From assembly GCF_001645385.1 (NCBI RefSeq), contig NZ_LVHI01000012.1:672169-736168 (forward strand): DNA of 64,000 nucleotides, given 5' to 3'. This DNA is from Rhodococcoides kyotonense (lineage in GTDB: Bacteria > Actinomycetota > Actinomycetes > Mycobacteriales > Mycobacteriaceae). The translations under genes and the position numbers were made by a program. This document shows, one piece after another, positions 43,086-52,040 of the stretch. Positions within the stretch are counted from its first letter, which is position 1. Each line of letters begins with the position of its first letter. A model generated the notes under the pieces. That model was not told where the DNA came from. It ran no database searches and saw only the letters and a program-made list of their open reading frames with translations.

Positions 43086-43246
43086 GCCGCCGGGTGGGAA
43101 AAGTGCATTAGCCGACCCTAATCCATAGGGGTGTCAACCTGTTCATGCCCGAAAGTGGCGAGAGTGCGTCCGATTTACATAGAGTCGTGGCGCGACGAGC
43201 ACAATCAGCTCTCGAATTGCAAGGTTCAACGAAGACGGAGATCACC

Positions 43247-43420
43247 ATGGCCGCCAAGACGACCACCGACAACGACATCGCCGACGAAGACATCGAGCCC
43301 TTGGCCGACGAGACGGCAGTGCAGGCACAGCGCGTCGTCGCGGCATACGCGAACGATGCCGACGAGTGCCGCATGCTTCTGTCGATGTTGGGTATCGAAC
43401 CCACTGCAAAGGTCGACTAG
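43247..43420 (+). CDS. Small conserved protein upstream of otsA
   Basis: 57 residues starting at an ATG with GGAG 6 bases before it. The first half is Thr/Asp-rich (TTTDNDIADEDIEPLADE), the second is VQAQRVVAAYANDADECRMLLSMLGI, a helical pattern seen in a small protein next to otsA in mycobacteria (position of Rv3489). The function is unknown; its position 48 bases ahead of otsA suggests co-expression. A longer frame from 43145 lacks a ribosome site. Confidence 0.75.
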   Translation: MAAKTTTDNDIADEDIEPLADETAVQAQRVVAAYANDADECRMLLSMLGIEPTAKVD

Positions 43421-43468
43421 TTCGCCGCGGGGAACTTCCCCCGGCCTTCCATACCGATAAGGACAGTA

Positions 43469-44953
43469 GTGGCTGACGCCTCGCAGGGTTCGGATTTCGT
43501 CGTCGTGGCCAACAGGTTGCCCGTCGACCTGGAGAAACTGCCCGACGGCAGCACGCGGTGGAAGCGCAGCCCCGGCGGGCTCGTCACCGCGCTGGAACCC
43601 ATTCTGCGGGCGAACAACGGCGCCTGGGTGGGGTGGCCCGGCGTTCCGGACGTCGACGTCGAACCGTTCTTCGAGGACGGGCTCGAACTGTGCCCCGTCG
43701 GTCTCAGCGAGCAGGAAGTCGCCGACTACTACGAAGGCTTCTCCAACGCGACGCTGTGGCCGCTGTACCACGACGTCATCGTCAAACCCGTGTACGACCG
43801 GTCGTGGTGGAACGCCTACGTCGAGGTCAACCGCCGTTTCGCCGAGATCACGTCGAAGGCCGCCGCGCAGGGTGCGACGGTGTGGATTCAGGACTACCAG
43901 CTGCAGCTCGTCCCCAAGATGCTGCGCATGCTGCGCCCGGACCTGACCATCGGGTTCTTCCTGCACATCCCGTTCCCACCCGTCGAGCTGTTCATGCAGA
44001 TGCCGTGGCGCACCGAGATCGTCGAAGGACTGCTCGGCGCCGACCTCATCGGCTTCCACCTTCCCGGTGGTGCACAGAACTTCCTGTATCTCGCCCGCCG
44101 GCTGGCAGGCCAGGTCACGTCCCGCGGAACCGTCGGCGTGCGGTCGAAGCTCGGGTCCGTGCAGGTCGGATTCCGCACGGTGCGCGTCGGCGCGTTCCCG
44201 ATCTCCATCGACTCCGGCGACCTCGACGAGAAGTCGCGCTCCAAGGCCGTCCGCGATCGGGCGAAGCAGATCCGCAAGGAACTCGGCAACCCGAAACGCA
44301 TCATGCTCGGCGTCGACCGGCTCGACTACACCAAGGGCATCGACGTGCGGCTCAACGCGTTCCGTGAACTGCTCGAAGAGGAGCGCGTCGATCCCGTCGA
44401 CAACATCATCGTTCAGCTCGCCACACCGAGTCGCGAACGTGTCGAGAGCTACAAAGCGATGCGCGGCGAGATCGAACAGCAGGTCGGCCGCATCAACGGT
44501 GAGTACGGACAGGTCGGGCATCCCGTCGTGCACTACCTGCACCGCCCGATCCCCCGCGACGACCTCATCGCCTACTTCGTGGCCGCCGACGTCATGCTCG
44601 TCACCCCGCTGCGTGACGGCATGAACCTCGTGGCCAAGGAGTACATCGCGTCACGCAGCGACCTCGGCGGTGCGTTGGTGCTCAGCGAATTCACCGGTGC
44701 CGCAGCCGAATTGCGTCAGGCGTACCTGTGCAATCCGCACGACCTCGACAGCGTGAAGGACGCCATTGCGGCTGCGCTGGAACAGGCCCCCGAGGACGGG
44801 CGTCGGCACATGCGGGCGATGCGTCGTCAGGTGCTGGCGCACGACGTCGACCGCTGGGCCCGTTCGTTCCTGAATGCTTTGTCCGATGAGGCGGCTTCGC
44901 CGCATGTGAGCGCGAATGTAGAGCGGGCTATACATTCGCACTCACGGACCTAG
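43469..44953 (+). CDS. otsA: Trehalose-6-phosphate synthase
   Basis: 494 residues of GT family 20. Key blocks: [11 protein letters not shown] with the N-terminal glucose-6-phosphate site, [73 protein letters not shown] and [18 protein letters not shown]. It makes trehalose 6-phosphate from a nucleotide-glucose and glucose 6-phosphate; trehalose also feeds mycolate transfer in these bacteria. GTG start at 43469. The last 20 residues are encoded by a palindrome that also covers the stop, which abuts the convergent mam4B gene. Confidence 0.95.
   Translation: MADASQGSDFVVVANRLPVDLEKLPDGSTRWKRSPGGLVTALEPILRANNGAWVGWPGVPDVDVEPFFEDGLELCPVGLSEQEVADYYEGFSNATLWPLYHDVIVKPVYDRSWWNAYVEVNRRFAEITSKAAAQGATVWIQDYQLQLVPKMLRMLRPDLTIGFFLHIPFPPVELFMQMPWRTEIVEGLLGADLIGFHLPGGAQNFLYLARRLAGQVTSRGTVGVRSKLGSVQVGFRTVRVGAFPISIDSGDLDEKSRSKAVRDRAKQIRKELGNPKRIMLGVDRLDYTKGIDVRLNAFRELLEEERVDPVDNIIVQLATPSRERVESYKAMRGEIEQQVGRINGEYGQVGHPVVHYLHRPIPRDDLIAYFVAADVMLVTPLRDGMNLVAKEYIASRSDLGGALVLSEFTGAAAELRQAYLCNPHDLDSVKDAIAAALEQAPEDGRRHMRAMRRQVLAHDVDRWARSFLNALSDEAASPHVSANVERAIHSHSRT
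44890..44945. repeat. Palindromic element inside the 3' end of otsA
   Basis: A small hairpin GCGGC-TTC-GCCGC (44890-44902) is followed by GTGAGCGCGAATGTA (44906-44920) and TACATTCGCACTCAC (about 44930-44944), inverted copies with one mismatch around an 8- to 9-base loop. It overlaps the otsA C-terminus and stands between convergent genes, so it probably acts as terminator. It resembles in layout, though not in sequence, the PVRG palindrome. Confidence 0.7.
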
Positions 44954-45429
44954 ATGGGTTCGAGGCCGCTCACCAGCCAGCGACCATCGACGTTCTCCAT
45001 GCTCATCCGCACCCGACTGCCGCTGCTGGCGGCGTCGGGCGCATCGGAGCTGGTGGTGATCTGATTCAGGAACAGCAGCACCGTCGCGGTGTCCGGCGCC
45101 GCATCGACGACGGACGCGCCCTGCACCGTCACCTGCACCGTCAGTGACTTCTCCTTTGCGCCGGGCGCGATGACGCTCGTGACGAGCGCGCTGTACTCGT
45201 CCTTGAAATCACCCGTCAAACCGTCTGCGGCAGAGGCCAATTGCTGGTCGACGCCGCCGAAGTCGTACGCCAGCATCGCAACGGCCTGCGCGCTCGCCGC
45301 CGTCACGGCATCCGTGCGCGCCTGCTCGGTCCGTTCGTTCTGACGATAGTGGTAGAACAGAACACCGACCCCGGCGGCCAATCCGAGAACCACGACGACA
45401 GCCAAGGCACGCAACACATTTCGGTTCAC
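44950..45429 (-). CDS. mam4B: Mce-associated membrane protein Mam4B
   Basis: 159 residues. One N-terminal membrane helix (about residues 8-27) and a periplasmic domain of the Mce-associated type, with a C-terminal [17 protein letters not shown], the family end motif. Such Mam proteins stabilise Mce complexes and resemble VirB8-like folds. It corresponds by position to Rv3492c. It overlaps mam4A by 4 bases and its stop shares bases with that of otsA. Confidence 0.87.
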   Translation of the reverse strand: MNRNVLRALAVVVVLGLAAGVGVLFYHYRQNERTEQARTDAVTAASAQAVAMLAYDFGGVDQQLASAADGLTGDFKDEYSALVTSVIAPGAKEKSLTVQVTVQGASVVDAAPDTATVLLFLNQITTSSDAPDAASSGSRVRMSMENVDGRWLVSGLEPI

Positions 45430-46064
45430 GGTACGAACTCCACCCTCGACGCCGTCATGACTCCGTCGTCGTCGACGACGGTGACACGCAGCCGAAAGTC
45501 CCGCGGCTCGGGTTCCGCCGCGTCGGAGTTCTGCACCATCGCCCGCGCCGCGACGAGAACGTCCGCGGAATCCGCAGTGCTGCTCTCCATTCCGGCTTCG
45601 ATGATCTCGCCGTTCGAGTCGACCCGCGCCTGTTGCACGACCTCCACGAAAGGCCCTTCCCTACCCTCGAATTCGGCCTTGAAGTCCCCGCTCGCGCCGG
45701 CCAGAAGCCGATCGACGTCCTGCTGCGCGGAGTCGGGATGAATCGTCGTCAGATTCAGCACGGTTTGGCGCGCGGTCTGCACGAAGCGCTGGTTGCGTTC
45801 GTCCTGCGCAGCCGCCGACCGCACGGCGTAGGACAACGAGATGCCGGCAGCCAGCAACGCGAGAACCACGACGAGGAACAGGGCCGGAAGGAGGCGTCGG
45901 CGACGCGGTATCTCGCGAGCCTCCGCGACGGGTTCCACGACGGGCACTTTCTCGACGACCGGCACTCGCTCGAGGACCGGCGACGCCGTCGCCCCCGAGG
46001 GGCCCGCAGGACGAACCGCGCGACGACGCGGACGCCTCGGCGTGAGGCCTTCGTCCGGTTCCAT
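45426..46064 (-). CDS. mam4A: Mce-associated membrane protein Mam4A
   Basis: 212 residues. A 70-residue Pro/Arg/Val-rich cytosolic N-terminus (PRRPRRRAVRPAGPSG, then VPVVEKVPVVEPVAEAREI) precedes a membrane helix near residues 57-75 and a periplasmic domain with FVQTARQTVLNLTTIHPDSA, the Mam pattern. It matches Rv3493c in position. A KstR-type box lies 40 bases upstream, so this pair is transcribed as its own steroid-induced unit. Confidence 0.85.
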   Translation of the reverse strand: MEPDEGLTPRRPRRRAVRPAGPSGATASPVLERVPVVEKVPVVEPVAEAREIPRRRRLLPALFLVVVLALLAAGISLSYAVRSAAAQDERNQRFVQTARQTVLNLTTIHPDSAQQDVDRLLAGASGDFKAEFEGREGPFVEVVQQARVDSNGEIIEAGMESSTADSADVLVAARAMVQNSDAAEPEPRDFRLRVTVVDDDGVMTASRVEFVP

Positions 46065-46104
46065 AACGACCTTCCTCGTCGGTGCTGTCTGTTGGCATGC
46101 TAAC

Positions 46105-46118
46105 TAGAACATGTTTTC
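46105..46118. promoter_or_regulatory. KstR box between mam4A and the esterase gene
   Basis: TAGAACATGTTTTC matches the KstR consensus TnnAACnnGTTnnA in 13 of 14 positions. It is located between divergent mam4A (start 46064) and the esterase gene (start 46237), and may control both. KstR is the TetR-type repressor of cholesterol genes, released by a steroid-CoA. Confidence 0.7.
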
Positions 46119-46236
46119 AGTGGGCGCGGATCGCCGTTTTGCACGCCGAACCGTCATGAACGCAGTCGAATCTGGAACTCGTTCTCCAGGCTGATAGCCT
46201 CGACCATCCGGCTGTTACGCGAGAGGATCTTTCGAG

Positions 46237-47178
46237 ATGGCACACACGCTGACCTGGCACGACGACGTGAGTCGTCAGGCCAGGGTTCTGTCCTGCACGT
46301 TCCGGCTGGCGCTCAAGCCCGCGTTCACGATGTGGCCGCTCACCGACCGCGGAATCCGGGCCATCGGCCAGCTGGATCGCGCCGTCGACAGACTCCCGAA
46401 GCCGCGACGCGTGACGATCGAGCAAGTTGCTCTCGGCGGCGTGCCGTGCGAGAAGACGACGCATCCCCGCGTCGCCACCGGTTCGCTCGCCGGTGCGACG
46501 GTTCTGTACTTCCACGGCGGCGGATTCGTGTTCTGCGGCTTGGCAACTCACCGTAGCGCGTGCGCGACGATAGCCGCACGCGCAGGACTCCCCGTCTACT
46601 CCGTCGAGTACCGCCAGATCCCCAAGGGCGGCATCGGCACCTCGATCGCCGACGCCATGCACGCGTACCGCGCTGTGCTCGACGTCGCCGCCGACCCGTC
46701 CAAGGTCATCGTCGCCGGCGACTCCGCGGGCGGGTATCTCGCGATGAAGGTCGCCGAGATCGCCGTTTTGGAAGGCCTGACTCCGCCCGCCGCGGTGCTC
46801 GGGTTCTCGCCGCTGCTGAACCTCGACCTGAAGAGTCACCCGCGCGCGTTCATGAAGAAGGACGCGTACCTGCCGATGAAGCAGGTCCTCGCCCTCGAGG
46901 GCCGCTGGCTGAACGGTCCCGACGCCATCCCGGGGGCCGCGTCGCCGATCGAAGCGGACCCGTCGGTGTTCCCGCCGGTCTTTCTGTCGACAGCGCAGTA
47001 CGAGCTCATGCGTCCCGACGTGGAGGCGATGACGCGGACGCTCGCGTCGGCAGGCAAGACCGTCGAGACGCATGTCTGGAAGGGACAGGTGCACGCCTTC
47101 CCTGTGTTGGCCGGTGCTTTGCCGGAAGGCCGGACCGTGCTCGACCTGGCCGTCGCCTTCGCCGCCCGTCACCTCTGA
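46237..47178 (+). CDS. Hormone-sensitive-lipase family esterase
   Basis: 313 residues. Oxyanion motif HGGGFVFCG (residues about 90-98), nucleophile GDSAGGY near 160, Asp in the RPDVEAM region, and catalytic His in GQVHAFPVL near the C-terminus. It is a short-chain carboxylesterase/lipase of the HSL group, as are LipF-like enzymes around the mycobacterial mce4 locus. It is inserted on the plus strand between mce4F and the mam genes. It ends 3 bases before the mce4F stop. Confidence 0.87.
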   Translation: MAHTLTWHDDVSRQARVLSCTFRLALKPAFTMWPLTDRGIRAIGQLDRAVDRLPKPRRVTIEQVALGGVPCEKTTHPRVATGSLAGATVLYFHGGGFVFCGLATHRSACATIAARAGLPVYSVEYRQIPKGGIGTSIADAMHAYRAVLDVAADPSKVIVAGDSAGGYLAMKVAEIAVLEGLTPPAAVLGFSPLLNLDLKSHPRAFMKKDAYLPMKQVLALEGRWLNGPDAIPGAASPIEADPSVFPPVFLSTAQYELMRPDVEAMTRTLASAGKTVETHVWKGQVHAFPVLAGALPEGRTVLDLAVAFAARHL

Positions 47179-47181
47179 CAC

Positions 47182-48585
47182 CTACCCGACCTCCTGCTGC
47201 CCCGTCATGAGTCCCTGCAGACCGTCGGCACCGGCGAGCCCCGGCTGGCTGTAGGTGGTGCCGTCGGGCGCGATGTAGGTACCGGTTCGCGGGTCGTACG
47301 GCCTCGCTGACGAAGAAGCGGGTGCGACACTGCTTTGACCGCTGGGGAATTCGGTGTACGACGGTTCGTCCTGCTCGATGGGTCCGTACGGAGGGTTGTT
47401 GCCGAGCGGCACGTAACCGGCATCGCTGCGGCATATTTCGGGTGTCGGGGCGCGTCGGCCTGGCACTTCCATGCACGGCAGGTTGCGGGCTCCGCGGACA
47501 GCGGTGCTGTCGTTCTGGGCGACCTTGCAGAACAGGTCGGGTGGTGAGTCGGGGACGGAGACGTCGTTCGGGTCACGCCGCTGGTCGGCAGGCAGAAAGC
47601 CCGTCGTGCAGGCGGGCGGATCGTTCACTTCGAGCTGGAAGTCGACGATGGCGCCCTCGTCCGGCGGACCGCTGCCCGCCGCCGTCACCAGCGCCGCCGT
47701 AATCGGTGGGTACAGCACGAGAATCTGCTCGATCCCCGCGTTGTAGATGACCCCGACCTGCCCGACGCTGACGAGGTTGGCCAGCAGAATCGGCAGCGTC
47801 GGCTGAAGTTGTTGGAACAGCTCGTTCGCGGTCGACGCCGCAGTAGGCCCCTTCTGGATCACCGACCGCAGAGTGGGATCGCTGGCACGCAATTGGTCGG
47901 TGAACGTCGCGAGAGCAGTCGTCCACGACCGAATCGCATCACTGCTGACGACCTGGCCGTCCAGCAACGGTCCGGCTTGGTCCAACAGAATTTTCGTCTG
48001 TTCGGAATTTGCATTGGCCTCCTGCACGAACAGACGCGTCGAATCGATGAAGCTCTGCAGATCCGGGCCCGTTCCGTTGAAGGCCTGAAACGACTCGTCG
48101 ACGACGGTACGCAGGCGTGTGTCGGAGATGCTGCGCAGCAACGCATCTGCTTGATCGAGCATCGGTCCGACGTCCTGTGGCACGGACGTGCGCGAGGTGG
48201 GAATGACGTCACCGTTCTGCAGGGTTGCACCGCCTCCACGAGTCGGCACCAGATCCACATACTGTTCCCCGACCGCAGAAACGCTCTTGACCTGAGCGTC
48301 GACGTCGGCAGGAATGTCGACGCCACTGTCGATGGACAGATCGGCGTCGACGCCGTCGGGAGGCAGCGCGACCGTCGTCACCTCTCCGACCGTCGTGCCG
48401 CGGTAGGTGACGTTCGCGTGCGGGTACAGGCCTCCGGTCGTCGGCAATTGCACTGTGACGCTGTACCTTCCGATGCCCGCCATCGCAGGCAACCCGACAT
48501 ACCTGGTCGACATCACAACGAGTCCGATGACCGTGAGGATCGAGAAGACGATCAACTGAATGCGTACGAAACGTGTGAGCATCAT
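47182..48585 (-). CDS. mce4F: Mce family protein Mce4F
   Basis: 467 residues, last of six mce genes. N-terminal helix (FVRIQLIVFSILTVIGLVVM), MCE domain (GGLYPHANVTYRGTTVGEVTTV), a long helical region and a Pro-rich C-terminal tail of about 100 residues. Six Mce subunits form a lipid conduit; Mce4 carries cholesterol across the envelope. Overlaps mce4E by 4 bases (ATGA). Confidence 0.92.
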   Translation of the reverse strand: MMLTRFVRIQLIVFSILTVIGLVVMSTRYVGLPAMAGIGRYSVTVQLPTTGGLYPHANVTYRGTTVGEVTTVALPPDGVDADLSIDSGVDIPADVDAQVKSVSAVGEQYVDLVPTRGGGATLQNGDVIPTSRTSVPQDVGPMLDQADALLRSISDTRLRTVVDESFQAFNGTGPDLQSFIDSTRLFVQEANANSEQTKILLDQAGPLLDGQVVSSDAIRSWTTALATFTDQLRASDPTLRSVIQKGPTAASTANELFQQLQPTLPILLANLVSVGQVGVIYNAGIEQILVLYPPITAALVTAAGSGPPDEGAIVDFQLEVNDPPACTTGFLPADQRRDPNDVSVPDSPPDLFCKVAQNDSTAVRGARNLPCMEVPGRRAPTPEICRSDAGYVPLGNNPPYGPIEQDEPSYTEFPSGQSSVAPASSSARPYDPRTGTYIAPDGTTYSQPGLAGADGLQGLMTGQQEVG

Positions 48586-49742
48586 GGCGGGAACCCCTGC
48601 CCCGGCAGTTCCACCGGCGGAAGGCCCGGAATTCGAATCGTCGGAGGCTCCAAGGGTCCACGCAGCGGATCATCTGCGGACGCGGCCGTCGGCGCGGCCT
48701 GGGTTCCCAATGCTCCCTCGAGGCCGGCGATCCTGCCTGCCAACGGTGTTCCCGTCAGGAAGTTCGAATCCAGGCGTGGCAGGGACAGGTCGATCGTCAT
48801 CGCGAGATTGGCGTAGTCGCCGCGGATGACGTTGTCGATGCCTTCCTGTGGGAACGGGTAGGTCAGCAGCACCGACAGCACCTCGGTGAGCGCGTTGCCC
48901 GAATCGGCGAGTGCCTGCAGCACCGGCGTGAGGCTCGCGACGTTGGTCTGCAGATCTGCGCCCGACGTGTCGATGACCCGGGTCACGACGTCGCTCAGCC
49001 GCCCGAGCGACGTGAAAGCCGACGTGATGTTCGGCCGTTCGGCCGTCAGGACGTCGAGCGCAGGCGGTACCTCGTTCAAAGCCTTCGTCAGCGTGGCACG
49101 TTGGTTCTCGACGTTCACCGAGAGCCGGTCGATGCCCTCAATCGCCGCGATGATGTCACCGCGCTGGGTGTCGAGGCTCGTCACGAGGTCGTCGAGGCGC
49201 GGCAGGAGATCGCGCACCTTGTCCTCGCGACCTCCGATCGCGTGATTCAGTTCGGTGGTGATGTCCTGGATCTGAGCGAGACCACCGCCGTTCAGTACGA
49301 CGGACAGCGACGACAAGGTCTGTTCCGTCGTCGGATACGCCCCTGCCCGATCGAGTGGAATCACGTCACCGTTCTCCAGACGTCCCTGCGGATCGTCCGG
49401 CGCGACGAGTGCGAGATGCTGCGAACCCAGCAACGACGTCTGGCCGATCTTCGCGGTCACGTTCTCGGGCAGTGCGACATCGTCGTTCAGCGAGACCGTC
49501 ACGAGCGCGTGCCAGTCCTGCACGACGATGGCGTCGACGCTTCCGACGGTGACGTCGTCGACCATGACGGGCGAGTTCTGGGACAGCGTCGTCACGTTCG
49601 GCATCTCGATCCGTACCTGGTACGAATGTTCGCCTCGCCCTTCGGTTCCTGGTAGCGGAAGCGAATTCAGCCCGTCCCACTGGCACGCGGACAGACTGAG
49701 AACCAACGCGGCGGCGGTGAGCCCCTTCGACAGCACGTTCAT
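48582..49742 (-). CDS. mce4E: Mce4E lipoprotein
   Basis: 386 residues. Lipobox LSAC (Cys20) in place of the membrane helix of the other subunits, as in LprN/Mce4E, the lipoprotein member of each mce operon. MCE domain NSPVMVDDVTVGSVDAIVV, then helical repeats. It anchors the Mce4 hexamer to the membrane. Overlaps mce4D and mce4F by 4 bases each. Confidence 0.93.
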   Translation of the reverse strand: MNVLSKGLTAAALVLSLSACQWDGLNSLPLPGTEGRGEHSYQVRIEMPNVTTLSQNSPVMVDDVTVGSVDAIVVQDWHALVTVSLNDDVALPENVTAKIGQTSLLGSQHLALVAPDDPQGRLENGDVIPLDRAGAYPTTEQTLSSLSVVLNGGGLAQIQDITTELNHAIGGREDKVRDLLPRLDDLVTSLDTQRGDIIAAIEGIDRLSVNVENQRATLTKALNEVPPALDVLTAERPNITSAFTSLGRLSDVVTRVIDTSGADLQTNVASLTPVLQALADSGNALTEVLSVLLTYPFPQEGIDNVIRGDYANLAMTIDLSLPRLDSNFLTGTPLAGRIAGLEGALGTQAAPTAASADDPLRGPLEPPTIRIPGLPPVELPGQGFPP

Positions 49743-50983
49743 CGCCCACCTCCCAACAGGTCACCCAGACTCGGAACCCGAACCGTCGGCATCTCGGGCA
49801 GCGGCGACGGCGCAGGGGCCGGGGCCGGGGCCGCCTGCTCGAGACCGGGCTCGGTGTAGACGATCTGATCGGGGTACGCGTCGACACCACGAGCCGGATT
49901 GGTCAGCAACGCAGGGTAATTGAACACCAGTGTGCTCAGAACTGGTCCGAGGTATTGCTTGCACAGATCGGCACTGCGCTCGCTCGTCGCGTTCTCGACA
50001 CCCGCGACGGCACCGCAGATGAAGTTGATCGGGTTGCCGAAGTTGTTGGCTGCGATCGCTCCCGTCAGCGTTCCCTGCGCAGGCTGGTAGATGTTGTTGA
50101 AGTTCGCGAGCGCGTTGGGTCCGGAATGCAGGATGCGCTCGATCTCCGGCCTCTTCGTGGTCAGCACCTGCGTCGCGTCGGCGAGCCGGCCGACGCTCTC
50201 CACCAACGCCGACCGATTGTCGGTGACGAACCGTTGCACCTCGCCGATTGCGACGTCAAGATCGGCCATCGCCGTGCCGAATTCGTCGGAACTCTGCGCC
50301 AGCATCTCCGACACCGACGCGAGGCGTCCTCCGAACTGGACGATCTGTTCGTTGCTGTTCGATAATGCCGAGACGAACGCCTGCAGATTGCGAATGGTCG
50401 CGAACAGATCGGTTCGTCCGTCCGACAGCACTCGCATCGTGTCGGACAATTCCGTGAGCGTCGCCTTCAGCGCCTCTCCGTTGCCCTCGAGATTGTCCGC
50501 GGCGGTGTCGATGAACCGGCCTGCCGGGCCTTCCTGACCGACCCCATCGGGTCCCAACGCCGTCGACAACTTGGTCAGCTCGGTCTTGATCTGGTCCCAT
50601 TCCACCGGCACCGCAGTGCGTTCCATCGGGATGGTCTCGCCGTCCGACAGCGTGGGACCACCCGAGTAGACCGGGGTCAACTGCACGAACCGAGCGGACA
50701 CCAGACTCTGCGCGACGATGACCGCGGCCGCGTCAGCGGGGATGTCGACGTCGGAGTCGACGCGCATCGTCACGACGGCGTCCTCCTCCTGCGGATCGAT
50801 CGACTCGATCCTTCCGACGGTCACACCGAGGACCCGCACGTCGTCGCCCGCGTAGAGTCCCGTCGTCGACGAGAAACGTGCGACGACGGTCGACGTGGTC
50901 ACGTTCCGGTAGACGACGAACCCGACCGCGACAAGAGCAACGACGAGTACGACGGCACCTGCGAGCGTCAGTAGCTTTCTCAT
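49739..50983 (-). CDS. mce4D: Mce family protein Mce4D
   Basis: 414 residues with an N-terminal helix (LLTLAGAVVLVVALVAVGFVV), the MCE domain (TGLYAGDDVRVLGVTVGRIESI) and a coiled-coil region. The C-terminal 45 residues are Pro/Ala-rich (QAAPAPAPAPSPLPEMP), common in Mce D subunits. One base separates it from mce4C. It is part of the cholesterol-uptake Mce4 complex. Confidence 0.93.
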   Translation of the reverse strand: MRKLLTLAGAVVLVVALVAVGFVVYRNVTTSTVVARFSSTTGLYAGDDVRVLGVTVGRIESIDPQEEDAVVTMRVDSDVDIPADAAAVIVAQSLVSARFVQLTPVYSGGPTLSDGETIPMERTAVPVEWDQIKTELTKLSTALGPDGVGQEGPAGRFIDTAADNLEGNGEALKATLTELSDTMRVLSDGRTDLFATIRNLQAFVSALSNSNEQIVQFGGRLASVSEMLAQSSDEFGTAMADLDVAIGEVQRFVTDNRSALVESVGRLADATQVLTTKRPEIERILHSGPNALANFNNIYQPAQGTLTGAIAANNFGNPINFICGAVAGVENATSERSADLCKQYLGPVLSTLVFNYPALLTNPARGVDAYPDQIVYTEPGLEQAAPAPAPAPSPLPEMPTVRVPSLGDLLGGGR

Positions 50984-50984
50984 A

Positions 50985-52040
50985 TCACTGCCCCGGCGGT
51001 TTCAGGATCGGAGGTGCATTCTTGGGCAGCAGGTCCTGCAGCGTCTGCGGCAACTGCTCCGGTGCGACGACGCTGTCCACCACCGCTTTCCACCACGAGC
51101 TCGGCAGAATGTTCTGGATGTACGCGTTGAAGAACGGCCCGCTCGCCACCGATTCGCCGAGTGCGCTGATGTAGGGTCCGAGGCCGTCCAAGGCGCCGGC
51201 GATGTTGTCGTTGTTCTTCTGCAGCACGGCGACAACGGAATTGAGCTTCGCGAGCGTCGGACCGATCTGCCCCTCGTTCTCCTGCACGAAGGCGGTGAGC
51301 TGACGCGACACCGCCGAGATGTTGGTGATCAGTTGACTGATCGCGGTACGTCGTCGATCCAGTTCGCCGAACAGCTCGTTGCCGTCGAGCACCAATTGGT
51401 TGATCTGACCACTCCGGTCGGCGAGGATGCCGGTGACGCTCTCCGCTCGATCCAGCAGTTGCTGCAACGTCTCGTCGCGCGAGTTGATGCTGTCCGACAA
51501 CCGGGTGATGCCGTCGAGCGCGGCGCGCAGTTCGGGTGGCGTGTCCGCGAACGTGTCGGAGGCCGTGTCCATCGCATCCGCGAGTTGGGTCGTGTTCAGG
51601 TCCGACACGGTGGTGCTCAGATCGCCGAGCGCGTCGGTGAGCGAGTACGGCGACGTGGTGCGGCTCGAGGGGATGGTGTCGTGGACGTCGATCGTTCCGG
51701 AGCCGTCGGGCATGACCCTCAACGACTTTCGGCCGAGAATGGTGTTGGTCTTGATGTCGACCCGGGTGGCGTCGCCGAGTTCGATGTTCTCCGCCACCGT
51801 GAATCCGACGCGTACCTCCTGGCCGGCCAGGGCGATGTCGTCGACTTTGCCGACGGTGACCCCCGACACGGTCACGTCGTCGCCCACCATCAGTCCGCCT
51901 GCGTCGGTGAAGAGCGCCGAGAATCGGGTACCACCGGACAGGAACGGAAGTCGGTCGTACTGCAGCGTCGCCACGACGACGCAGACGGCGAGGACGATGC
52001 CGATCATGCCGATCTGGACGGGATTCCTAGTTCGCTCCAT
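50985..52040 (-). CDS. mce4C: Mce family protein Mce4C
   Basis: 351 residues. N-terminal helix (VQIGMIGIVLAVCVVVATL), MCE domain (GGLMVGDDVTVSGVTVGKVDDI), helical domain, and a short Pro-rich tail. It overlaps mce4B by 14 bases, the longest overlap in the locus. Belongs to the Mce4 steroid transporter. Confidence 0.93.
   Translation of the reverse strand: MERTRNPVQIGMIGIVLAVCVVVATLQYDRLPFLSGGTRFSALFTDAGGLMVGDDVTVSGVTVGKVDDIALAGQEVRVGFTVAENIELGDATRVDIKTNTILGRKSLRVMPDGSGTIDVHDTIPSSRTTSPYSLTDALGDLSTTVSDLNTTQLADAMDTASDTFADTPPELRAALDGITRLSDSINSRDETLQQLLDRAESVTGILADRSGQINQLVLDGNELFGELDRRRTAISQLITNISAVSRQLTAFVQENEGQIGPTLAKLNSVVAVLQKNNDNIAGALDGLGPYISALGESVASGPFFNAYIQNILPSSWWKAVVDSVVAPEQLPQTLQDLLPKNAPPILKPPGQ

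Noticed and set aside
41277..43121. 614-residue plus-strand open frame opposite the ABC exporter genes
   Set aside because: Composition is Arg/His/Asp-rich with no family pattern, and the minus strand holds clear ABC motifs. It is a GC-bias shadow.
46117..47181. Minus-strand frame of 354 codons opposite the esterase
   Set aside because: The plus strand has the HGGGF and GDSAG motifs; the other is non-protein-like.
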